Positions 38,301 through 50,300 of a stretch of 64,000 nucleotides of DNA are shown piece by piece (the first letter of the stretch is position 1; each line of letters opens with the position of its first letter). Location of the stretch: positions 38,718,976 to 38,782,975 of the forward strand of contig OX381718.1 of NCBI GenBank assembly GCA_947462335.1. The letters run 5' to 3'. The translations under genes were made by a program, and so were the position numbers. Origin of the DNA: Harmothoe impar (taxonomy: Eukaryota; Annelida; Polychaeta; Phyllodocida; Polynoidae). A model generated the notes under the pieces. That model worked only from the letters and a program-made list of their open reading frames with translations, was not told the DNA's origin and did not search any database.

Positions 38301-41300
38301 TTGACGGTAATCAGAGCCAGCTCACCGGAATGAGTAACAATGTCAATCTGATCGCAGTCGACCCAGGTGAAGGATTATACACAGCTCCTGTACGTAGACC
38401 TGTGCCCCCACAGGGGCAGATCATACCTGCAAAGGAGGAAAAGGTAGTAAAGAAGAGCAAGAAGAGTAGCAAGACGGTAAAGAAAGTGAAGCCCAAGGAG
38501 TCCCTGAAGAGGACGGGTGAGTGGATACAGAACAGTGTGGAGCAGCCCTACCCTACCCTGCCTGACGGGGTCCCAGTGTCGGTCGTGGACGTGGAGGGTC
38601 CCCCCGGTGTTGCCATCAGTACAATCAACGTCCTCGATGACCGTAAGCCGCGCCCCATACCTGTCATCGATGTCGACGTATCGCTTCTGAACCCACCGGA
38701 ACCGCCAAAGGTTGTCGTTCAGCGTCTAGAACCTGAACCACCAAAACCGCCCCCACAGAATGACCACTATGAGCCGATATATCAAACCCTTAGTGACATC
38801 CCTGCCAAGGCCCCACCCAGGAAGAAACAGGAAATGGAGGTAGAGAGATACCTCAATATTCAAGAAGCACCGATTGAGGAGCCCCATGGTTGTCTAACAG
38901 CAATGGCTGATGCGGACGGTTGCACCTACTGCCGCAAGGATCGGCCAAAGATCCCTCATCAAGCTCGCAACCCTACAGCTCACTACACGATTGATGCCGA
39001 AGTCATTGCGGATGACTATCCTCTTCCTGTTTATGCCAGGACTCCCAGTCCGCGACAAAACCCAGAGGCTGAATACATCATCGAACCAACCAAGTATCGG
39101 AGGAGGAATGTCAAAACTCAAATCACTACCCCAGCAGGTTTTGGAGATTTTGAGCAGGTTAGGCCTCAGATGGAGCCCCCTGTTGTGATGCATACTAACA
39201 CGGGAAGTCTGGCACGCTTTGGTGGAGAGCGCGGTGAGAGAGTCAGCTTTGGAACACAGATGCACACTAATGAGTTTCCACCTGCTACGGTACGTCAGTT
39301 TGACGAATACAGCGATATTGAGTCAGTTCAAGAATTTATCAGCGCAAAAGCCAGGAGTAGGGAGATTTCAACTCAGACCCTTCAGAATCAAGGGACTCAA
39401 ACAAGGCATTCATCGAAGAAGAGTGATAATAGAGTTGTGGCAACTAAAGGTAAAAGCAAAGCACAGTCATGTGAATCTGGATCTTCCAGCTCTAGCTCCA
39501 GCTCAAGTTCTGATTCTTCCAGCTCCTGCAGCTCTAGCAGTGAATCAGAAGATGAAAAGAAGAAAAAGAAGAGCAAGCATGACTCCAAAAAAGAGAAAGA
39601 AAGGCAGGCCAAGAAGATGATTGAAGAACGTAAACTTGAGGAGCGCAGAATGGAGGAGCGTAAAAGGGAGGAACGAAAGAGGGAAGAGCGAAAAAAGGAA
39701 GAACGTAAAAGGGAAGAGCGTGAAAGGGAGGAACGTAAAAAGGAAGATCGCAAAAGAGAAGAGGAGCGAAAAAGAGAAGAGCGTAAAAGGGAGGAGGAAC
39801 GCAAAAGAGAGGAGCGAAGAAGAGAGGAAGAATACAGGAGAGAGGTTGAGAGAAGAAGAGCAGAAGAGAGAAGAAGAGAGGAAGAGGAGAGAAGAAGAGA
39901 GGAAGAGCGCAGATTGAAAGAGAAGAAACGTAGAAGCTCCTCACGCAGAAAGACACAACCTGAGCCCATCTTTGAAATCCCTGAGCCACCTCGAGATGTG
40001 CCCAAGAGAACCGGGTCGTTTAAAGCCATCCCAGAGGTCCTCAAGCCAAGGTCAGAACTACGCAAGCAAATTGAACCCGACATGACAGATTCATCATCTG
40101 GAACCGAGTGTGAAGACGACGAGTCATCCGGTGAGGGGTCCATCTTGGAGTCCACTTCTCAGCAGAAGCAACTTAAATATGCCAAGAACCCGCGCAGGCT
40201 CAGCAAGTTGGACGCCATTAAGAAACCGGTTAAGTTTGAGACGGAGGTCAAGGACGCTACTCCGGTTAAACCGCTGACTCGTCTCCACCATCGTCCCCAA
40301 CTCCTGAGCGGCTTCTCCAGTCAGAGCTACTCCTCACTCCCCAACAAGAAGTGCCGTCCCACCGGACTCTGCATCGCCTCCAATGGTAACTTCGTCATCA
40401 TCGACTGTGTTGATAAAACCGTCAAGATATTCAACACGATGGGGCAGCTGCGGGTGGAGTTTGGGGAGGATATCTTGCGGAAGCCTTGGGGTGCCGTGAT
40501 ATTGGAGAACGGAAACCTCGCTGTCACCGACCCCGGCGACGGCTCAGTCAAGATTTTCGACAAGCAGGGGAAGTTTATTCAGGAGTTTGAATTTGACTTC
40601 AGGGAACCGTACGGTATCGCAAAGAGCAGCACTGGGGATGTGCTGGTCACCGATAAAGGTGCGGACGGCATCTACGTCTTCCATCAAAATGGTATCCTGA
40701 AGGGTTTCCTGAAGAGTACTGATGCTGAGCAATTCGGTGTTTGGCCTCAATACATGGTGGTTGACAAAGATGACAACATCATCCTCAGTGATTATATGAC
40801 GCATAAGGTCAAGATGTTCTCCTCTCGTGGAGAGTTCCAATCGGAGCACGGCGGGCTTGGTACCGGCACAGCCCAGCTCATGTGTCCGCAGGGCGTCTGT
40901 ATCGATGAGTACGGACACATTCTTGTTGCTGACGGAGTTAATTCACGAGTGAAACTTCTGTCGCCATCTCTAGAGTTCATCAGAGATTTAGTGACCAAGA
41001 AACATGGCCTGGAAAATCCTGAGGCTGTGGCTACTGACAATAAGGGCAATCTTGTGGTCACACAGGACACTGGGGAGGTGAAGATCTTCAAGTATGTCAA
41101 CTAGACTAACCAGTAATATTGTGGTTATCTACATGTCGGCATGAATACTATTGTGAAGACAACCAAACTTGTGAGCATGTGAAGAACTTCAAGTTTGTCA
41201 ACTAGACCTTGTATTGTGGTCATCTAATACATATCAGGTACTATTGTGAATGCAACCACATTTTAAGATGCTTTTGCTTAATACCGGATAGGTGACACAT

Positions 41301-44300
41301 TTAAATGATGCTTTAATCTAAATTGAATTAGAAATGTTAGTTCAAATCTGGGTCTTTTTCTTCTCTTTTTTAAACAATGATGGAACTATATTTCAGCAGG
41401 TGCTTAGACTTTGGCCTGGGAGAAGTTGTGTCTGGCCATTACATGTATAGGTACATGAGTTTGACATCATTATCGTCCATATAATCCAAATGTATTCATA
41501 CTGTCTGTAGAAAATGATACTTGTGCCAAATGGAAAGGTGGTTTTAAACATTTTCCCTTTAGAGAGCGGCATACTGCATCATGTTGACTCTATATGGCTG
41601 ATACACTCCCATGGGTTCGGTGTCATGCATGCAGTCCTAGCGAGTACTCCCCAAGGCTGCATTCATGCATCATCATGATAAAGGGTTACCTGGCAATGAG
41701 ATATGACAAATACCACAGAGTGTTTGCAATATACAAAGAATGCAGATGGCGCCCTATCAATGGTATTTGTACTCCTATCAAAAAGATATCAGAGAATCAA
41801 AAAACATGTTATTTCAAAACATCCCTATATACCGACAATTAGTAAAGGGTGCGGTTGGAACACGATGCAGGGTTACCCCCTCCCCCCATCCTCCTTCTTT
41901 AACGCAGTGTATTTGTATTTGATATCTGCAAATATTAAACCTGGGTAGAAAATCTTCTTAGGTCTGCGTGTCTACACTCGTGGTGCAGGGGTGTTTGCGG
42001 ATGGCGCGTGATGCCCTACTTCCACGGGGCACATGTACAAGGGTAAATACCAAGACGCCCTGGCCATTTCCTTTATAGGACACTGTTGGATTTATGTACC
42101 TTTCATAGTGGTGTCTGAATCTATGGTTTAATGTGCAATGTGCAGAGTTGAATATATTGTATAGATCGGTGATTAGCGGTACTGTCAATTGATACGTTTT
42201 CATGTAATTATTCGTTTCAATCACATGTACATGTATACCTTTTTATAAATACTAGATCATGATACATACATGTACATGGGGTAACGGGCTGTATATTGTT
42301 CGGGGGAGGGGAATAAAAAAAAGGGGGTAAATAATTCCCTGATGAAGGTCCAAGAAACCGGTCGAAAATAACAAGTAGGTAATCTAAACTCACTTATATA
42401 GTTCTATTTACCTGTGTAATTTTACAGTAAATCACATTGTGGATTTTAGGGAATATATTCATTTCCTAGAATACTATAAACGAAATCTCTAGCCCTTGTA
42501 TATAAGTTGGTATTCTACACAGATCACTGTCATCGTTAGTTACTTAGTCCATATTTAATGCTGTGGTATAACGTCTTACTGGGAAGCTTCAGGGGTAGCT
42601 CTGTCAGTTGGCATTGATGACAACATCCATCCAAACAGGCTGTTTTATTCTGATAACTTGTAAAACAGATCCACCGCTGGGATTTTTGGAAATGAAAATT
42701 AAAAACTTATTTTGCTTCTCGTGGTTGGGAAATATTGGTGTTTAGGGGAGTTTTATCTTTTCACCCGGCGGAAAAGAAAATTTACGGCTATATACCGTAA
42801 TCCAAGTTTATATCAACATTCAGTGGCTCAGTGGTAGGCCTATAGATGGGGACGGGTTGGCAGAACAGTACACTGATTATCATGTAATTAGTTGTTAAAT
42901 GTATTTATGAATATTTGTTAACGTTTATCTCAATGTACCCTGCAAAGTGGTTCATAATTGTATAGATTTATATAAACTTGATTATAATTTGGTCTACCTA
43001 TTTGCACCATAAAATCAGCATTTCGAAAAAGATCATTGCCTTTATTTTTGTCCTAACTAAACTCAGAAGAGCACTATGTATCCTATTTACTTTAATTGGA
43101 TCTAATGCAAAATAAATGCATCACAGTTCCTTAAATTCTAAAGGATGTGTGATTCCTCAAAGTTTTATGTCCATTCGATCGAATCAGGGATGCCAAGTTA
43201 CCCCACCCAAAAATCGTACTTGTTACGATTTTTGGACCCCAAAATCGTAACAATTTTTGTTTGAAATCATAACAAAAATCGTAACAGTAGTGAGTCATTT
43301 AGAATAAAGCTTTTTTCTTTATGGTCCGTTACATATCAAATGTAGTAATTGATGCCTACTCATAGCAGATCATTTTGTAAGAAGGGGATCAAAGGGGCTT
43401 CTTCAATTTCTCTTTTTTTTTCTACCCCTTTTCAAAAGGCTTTTGCAACACACAAAATTACGAAAAAGTCGTAACACTTGGCATCCCTGTCGAATCTATG
43501 ACATAAGTTGAAGACACAATTACTAAAACAAGGGTTCTTTAACCTCTGACACCAAATAGACATGGTGTGAGAGGGACAGGTCCTTGGGTGCTGCAAGTCT
43601 ACCACAGCAAGGAAAACTTGTAACCAGGCTGAATCCGCTACCCAATACGTCTTTGGCTACGCCTATTCTGTATACAGGAGTATAAATGAGTCAGCAGTTT
43701 ATGGCCGACCTGACTCTGACCCATATTTAATCTTTTAAATACCCCCCCTCCCAGTTATCATGACGTCACGGCCTTTAAGCCAAACCGCCATTGAGTGGCT
43801 GTTTCGTTCGTCAAGAGTTTGTATTCTAATTAGCCTAGTCAAAGTATTTGACTCAAGTTTAAACTGATTCAGAGCAGATTCCTATAGATAAAGAACATCT
43901 CATAGTAGCAGTAGGGCCGATCTATCAGGAAGATCGAGCATATAGTTCCAAGTCATAACTGTTGCCATGTCATGTTGATAAAATATACACCCCAGCCCCC
44001 AACTTATTGTATATTTACCTCTGAATAAGACAAGGGTGAGGGTACCAAAAATGTCAGGCCATCACCGCCCCCCCCCCTACACACACCGTATTCCCACATC
44101 TATCGGTAATGACTTTTAACCTTAAGACAAACAGAGAAATAGTAATGAATTCTGAAAAAAAAGCTACACCAAGAAAGGACATTTGTTACCTGTTGATGAT
44201 TTTGTAGTAATTCCAGCTCCACGCTTTGAGACAGACATCTATCCCTGTGGGTATGTGACCCAAAATGTGCACCTGGCAAAATGAAGAAGACATAGTTTAT

Positions 44301-47300
44301 CACACTGTGAAACACACACTGTTTGGTACACGCAGCGGTACAGGTTCTGATCTCAAGATGTTAGCCCTTTAACGGCTGCATAGTACTTTAACGTAGTATA
44401 TCAGGCATTGGCTGGCATGATGCATGAATGCAGGTGTAACCCTTTCACCACTGCATTTTTACCGAATATTCCATTGGAATCTTTACCTACTTTCAAAGGA
44501 AAATCTCTGAAATTGTATAGAGAGACCATCCCAAAGAGTATTATGAAAAACTGGCAAAGTTCAATTCCCATTTAAAACAGGCTATCATGGCAACTCATTT
44601 TTTATAGGAAGGAAAACTTACATGAATCGATAGATTTCATTTCATTCTATTCTTGCTTCACCTATGATGTTCATGAAAATTCATGGATCAAATTAATGTA
44701 TGTTTTTGACATATTCCATGAGATCCCTTTCAGAATCTGTATTAGTTGTCATGGTAACATGAACAATTTCTTGAAACGTATCAACCTTATGGGGTTGCTA
44801 TAATGTATGAAAGCTTCACCGCCGAGTTACTCGCACTGGCGAATTACACACACTGCCGAGTTAGATACTCTGCCAAGTTACTCGGCAGGGCTGCATTCAT
44901 GCATTATGCTGTGGTTGACTTACAGTATAGCACAGGCCTGTCCCTCTCCCTACATGTCTATGTGGTGTCAGAGGTTAAAGAACCCTTGCCTCCCTTTTAC
45001 TTGTGGAAAACTTAAACTTGAGAAAGTCGCCTCTGCATAATCAATGGGACGTTAAACTACAAAAAACGAACAAACAAACTGTGACAAGTGAGCATTATGC
45101 TACATTTGCAGGGTTACTGTGTGTGTGAGCCTACCTTCTCCTTGTTGTCCTCTGCCGCCTGTAGGACCTTTATCAACCACTGCAGCTCGTCAGCAGGGTC
45201 CGTCATGTTCAGTAACAACCACCTACAACACACAAACACCACTTTCTTTGACATACAAGATGTACTACACTCAAGTATAGAGACACAAAATAGTTACTTG
45301 GTTCAACCAAGGCTTCAACTTTATTATTCTCCTGGCTAAGCCAGAAGAACTTAACCCTCATTATGAGGTCAAACAAGGAACTGCGCTTTCTCCCTTTCCT
45401 TCTTTCCCTTACTTTTGCAGACATGTTGACTTTTGACAAGCGATACAACGATGCGGCATCATTATTTCATCAGATCAATCTCTCTCATTGAACTCATTTC
45501 ATCACCTCGCACTCCGCTCATCCATTGGCGTGGCTATTCCCGGGTCATGAATGCCTGTCACCACCTTCGGTGGCTTTAAAAGATATCGTATCGTATCGTA
45601 TCGTATCGTACTGGACGAATCATGTTCAAGAGCACCCATTGAATACGATGTGGCCGTGTTCATCACTTGTGGGTGCTGGTGCGCATCCCACTCAGTCGGC
45701 GGCTCCATGGGATATGGCCCCAGCCCCAACTCATGAAGAAGGATTGATATGGTATCAAAGGTCGTTGGCCTTTGTCTATATGTAGTTAGTGGTATGGTTT
45801 TGGTATTTCTGAATACCTGGTGTATAACGTGCACCCCAACTTTGTAATTGTGTATAACCCGCACCCCTGGGTTCTGGAATTTACAGTACTTGTTTTCTAT
45901 ACCTTGGTGCTACTTTTTTCATACGACCTCTTCTTGCAATCATATGCAATTCCCATGAATCTTTTTTTCGGGCTCTTGTTTTAGTGCTTGGATATACACA
46001 ATACGTTCATCAAAACTCATGCATTCTGCTGATATGTCGCTCCCTAGTCCACAAAATTTAGGAAATCTCAAGATTTTGTTTGGTCTATTCGTTGTAGCAA
46101 ATTAACATATTCATTCAGAAGTTCTAGCGAAAAAGAGTAGGTATTTCTACAAAAGTAGGAAAAGTGGCTTTTGTTAAACTATAACGTACCAGTTCTGATT
46201 GTTGCAGTAGTTGGTATTGACGGAGACGATGCGGAAACCAGGACGGACGAGAACCGTGTAGTAACCACCCCTAGTAACATGTTGATGGAAAATGTATTAG
46301 TTATTGTAGGAGCACAAACATCCATAGTATCAATACAGCATAATGAAAGATGGTAAATAGATTAGGGTTCTTTTTACCGTGTTTTTTTTCCTCAATATTT
46401 AAACTTAAAAAAATGTTAGAGTCGGCCCTAAAAGTTTGCAGTCGGTCGGGATACCGGAACACAACTCCTTTTCTTTTTGGCCTTATGAAAACATCTAGAT
46501 TTCTTTGCTGCACGAGAGAGGCAAGCATATGGCTAATTATATCCAAAGCCTGCCTGTAAATATCATGTAACAAATCATGTGTGACTTGTTAGTGTCTAGA
46601 GTAAAGTACAGGGGGCGCCATACTTCAAGACGACGTTACTGAGACTAAATGATCAGATGATACTGCAGGCATGTGAAACGGCATTTTACCTCAAACATTT
46701 AAAAAAACAGATACAGAAATTCACTCAAGCATAAAAGCAGGGAAAACCTCTATACCGGTACTAAATAAATACTTTGAGCTATAGAATTGAAGTTGGTAAA
46801 GGTATCGGCCTGCTTATGATTGTCTTAAAGCAATATTGTCCTCATGATGCATCTAGGCATCATGAGTGCATCATGAAGACAATAATGGGTGAAGTATAAC
46901 TTACTTGAGTATATCAGGCAGGCTGCTGTTGGGCAGCCATTGTGACCAGTTGGAGGCCAATGTCTGGTACAGCCAGTCTATAGACTGGTCGCCCTTCACG
47001 AATGGTGGTGGGAAGCTACAACAAAATGTGAATACAATCAACAAACATTTTCTAATGAAACAAATTCCCAGTGCAGATCTACCTGTAGCATGAGCTCAAG
47101 ACTGATTTTATAGCTGAAATGTCCTATTTCTATCAAGGATTTACGCGTGTCGATTTAAACAGCTTTGATCCGGAATCCCTGATAACATATTGGATTTCCT
47201 TTTATCTTTCAATGTAGCCTCCACAAAATGTAAACTACCATAAATTGCGGCATGAAAACCGGAGGCAACCAAACCTCAAGGGCGGGTTATACAATATTCC

Positions 47301-50300
47301 CCAAGTTTAATTGCGGGTGATACTATGAGGGGTTTTGGCAGTAAAGTACAGCATTAAAATAGCATTTTTCAGATTCCAGGTACGGGTTATAGGATTCTCC
47401 CTAAGTTGGGGTGTGGGTTATACGCAAGATGCGGGTTGTACGTGGGAATTTACGGTAGCATAAATTCCATCATGAAACCAACAGGTTATACGCGCACCAG
47501 ACCCCCAAGGTGCGGGTTATACACAACTGCAGAGGTCAGATGGGTAATATGCGGTGCGTTTAGAAGTATACAGTCAACTCCCTGTAATGTGGCCACCCTT
47601 GGGGCTATGAAAAAGTGGTTGCTTAGGTTTTGGCAGTAAAGTACAGCATTAGACGTAGTCATTTTCTATACATTGTACATTGTAGTATGTTTGGGACTAT
47701 GAAAAGTGTATCAGTGTTGGCTGCACTGGAATTTACTGTAAATTCCCCGGATACATCCTCGAGTGTTACCTGTTGACGGGTGCACTCTCGTGGTTGCCGA
47801 CGCTGGGGAAGACGGCCTTGCCGGGGAAGTACTTGGTGAGTAGGTGTGTGAGGTAGGTCTGTAACCGCTGCTGTTCTACCCGCGTCTGGTTCCACACCAC
47901 GTGACCCGGCAGGTCCCCCGTCCAGTACACGTAGTCAAACTGGCCACAAGAAACGTATTAGACATATTGTAAACAGCATACTGGGAGTAACTGAAAATCG
48001 TGCTTTGACAAAAGCATATAGCTCGTACTGTACAACCTCGCGTATACTAGCCGCGAGTCAGATCCCCGGTGCGACTTATAGGGTCGGCCCACGGTCAGGG
48101 TGTGGCTTATACGCAAGTTTTTGTCACTATGATACAGTATTAAACTCGCCATACTCAGATCGCCAGTGCGGCTTATAGGTTCGGCCCAAAGTCGGGGTGC
48201 GGCTAATCTCAAGTTAGGCTTATACGTGAGGTTTTACGGTAGTCTTAATAGGCACTACTCTATCCTTCTAGATGACAAGACAATCTCTCCCAATAGAAGG
48301 GGTAATGGTGTTTTTTTTCTTTTTTCCATTGTTAAACTGAAAACATAACTATGACCGAACCCATACCAACTACTAACCCTTCTATTGGGAGAGATTGTGT
48401 TCCCATCTAGGGGGATAGATGTATTAAGACTACGCGGTATAAATTACAAAAAGCATGAAAATTCACCTTTTCATTGGTGGCTATTTGGTTGAACACGTTC
48501 TCCAGGGTCCAGGTGGGTGTGTCACACTGTCTGTAGTCTCCCCACTTACCGGCCGGCACGCCCTCTGAAATGGGAAATTACACTCATTTTCTCATTTTAG
48601 GACGAAAGCACTTTTTTTTAAAATTAATCACACTTTGCACTCTACATTTACAACTAAAAGCAATGGCTATTGGCCTCACCAAACGAAATACGTTGTAGTC
48701 GGTCTACGGATTTTACACATCTTATTTTCTGATTTTTTTTTTATTTAAAAAAAAAATTGTATATATGTATTTCTCTCGCCTCAATCCGTAGACCACTTTT
48801 TTTTGTCAACAGGTAGACCACAGGGTGCCAGAGGGATACAAACTAGGGTAGATGCTACCGTAAATTCTCAGGCATTACGGTGTCTCTCATATGACCCGCA
48901 CCAGATTATACACAGGAATTTACAGAATTTGTAATACCTCCAATTAAAGTAATATGTACTTACTAACTTTGCCGTCATTAGTATGACAACACACGGGTTC
49001 TCCGCACTCTGCGTTGGATCCTACTTTATATCCGAAGTCTACGTGGATATCTGACAGCTGAATAATACGCACTGTAGGAGAGCCCGGCTGCAACATAAAA
49101 GAACCCAATAGTGAGAACTAGAAATGCTTATCAGAAGTCCTCACGTATAGGCAGCAGCTTATACGTGAATCAAGCCCAGATTTAAAATGACACCAAACAT
49201 GCCTATTTAGTCTGTGGCTTATAAGAGGATATTTTTTCTTAAATATACTACACGTACAGTGTTACATGGCACTTTTTAGCCCCCCCCCCCCCACCAGGTG
49301 CAGCTTTATATATTATATTTATAATAATTATCATTATTATTATATACTATTCTCAAAATCTAGGTGTGGCTTATACACAGTTGGTAAATTATAAAACCCA
49401 AGTTTTTGGTAATCAGGCATCGTGTTAGAAGATGAATAATATACAGCAGTCCAACATTATAGCACTCCAATGCACTATATGGATATATATCTAAAACTGG
49501 ACATCGACATCCATGTAACAGAATCCTTCCAACAGAAATCTATATTTAGTAGAAGTAGAAATCCATGAATATCTATATGAAGGAGAACACCATGTTCATG
49601 CCTATGAATATGTCTGTGTGTATGTTCATTTAAAAATTCAAGATTGCAACCATTCATTGAATGCCACCATGCTTTCAATGTAATCTCAAATTTGCATTTG
49701 CAGTAATTTGATACTAATAAAAAAAATCTATTCCATTTTTCTTTCATGAACAGTTGGCATCCCATAGATTCAAGATGGCTATCACTCATTGAATGTCCCG
49801 ATGCTTGAAATGCAATCTTGACTTGTAAATGCATTAATTTGATACTATCAAAAAAACAAATCCTATTTGATTTTTTCTTCATTCAACCCATTCGAGATGG
49901 CTACCATTTACTAAATGCCACAATGCTTTCAGTGCAATGAAGAATTATAGTTGCATTAATTTGTATAATTCATATAAAAAAAATTCTATTTGATACCTTT
50001 TTCAAACACAGTTGGCACCCCATAGGGTTAGGATGGCCACCATTCATTGACTGCCACAATGCTTTAAATGCAATCTTGAAATGTAGTTGCATAAATTTTA
50101 TACTGTTAAAAAAATCCTATTTAGTTGTTTTTTTCATGAAGAGTTGGCACCCCATAGGTTCAAGATGGCCACCAGTCATTGAATGCCATAATGCTTAAAT
50201 GCAATCTTGAATTGCAGTTGCATTAATTTGATTCTTTAAAAAAATACTTTCTTTTCTTTCTTTCATGAACAGTTGGCACCCCATACATTCAAGGTGGCTA

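Noticed and set aside
39397..40155. 252-aa serine/leucine-rich minus-strand frame
   Set aside because: Antisense shadow of the ER/K-rich part of NHL gene 2.
42828..42850. tRNA A-box-like TGGCTCAGTGGTAG
   Set aside because: No B box (GGTTCGA) follows and no cloverleaf can be drawn; at most a tRNA-derived SINE head.
49475..49882. 135-aa minus-strand frame
   Set aside because: Falls in the 130-bp minisatellite and its edge; repeated with drift, no domain.
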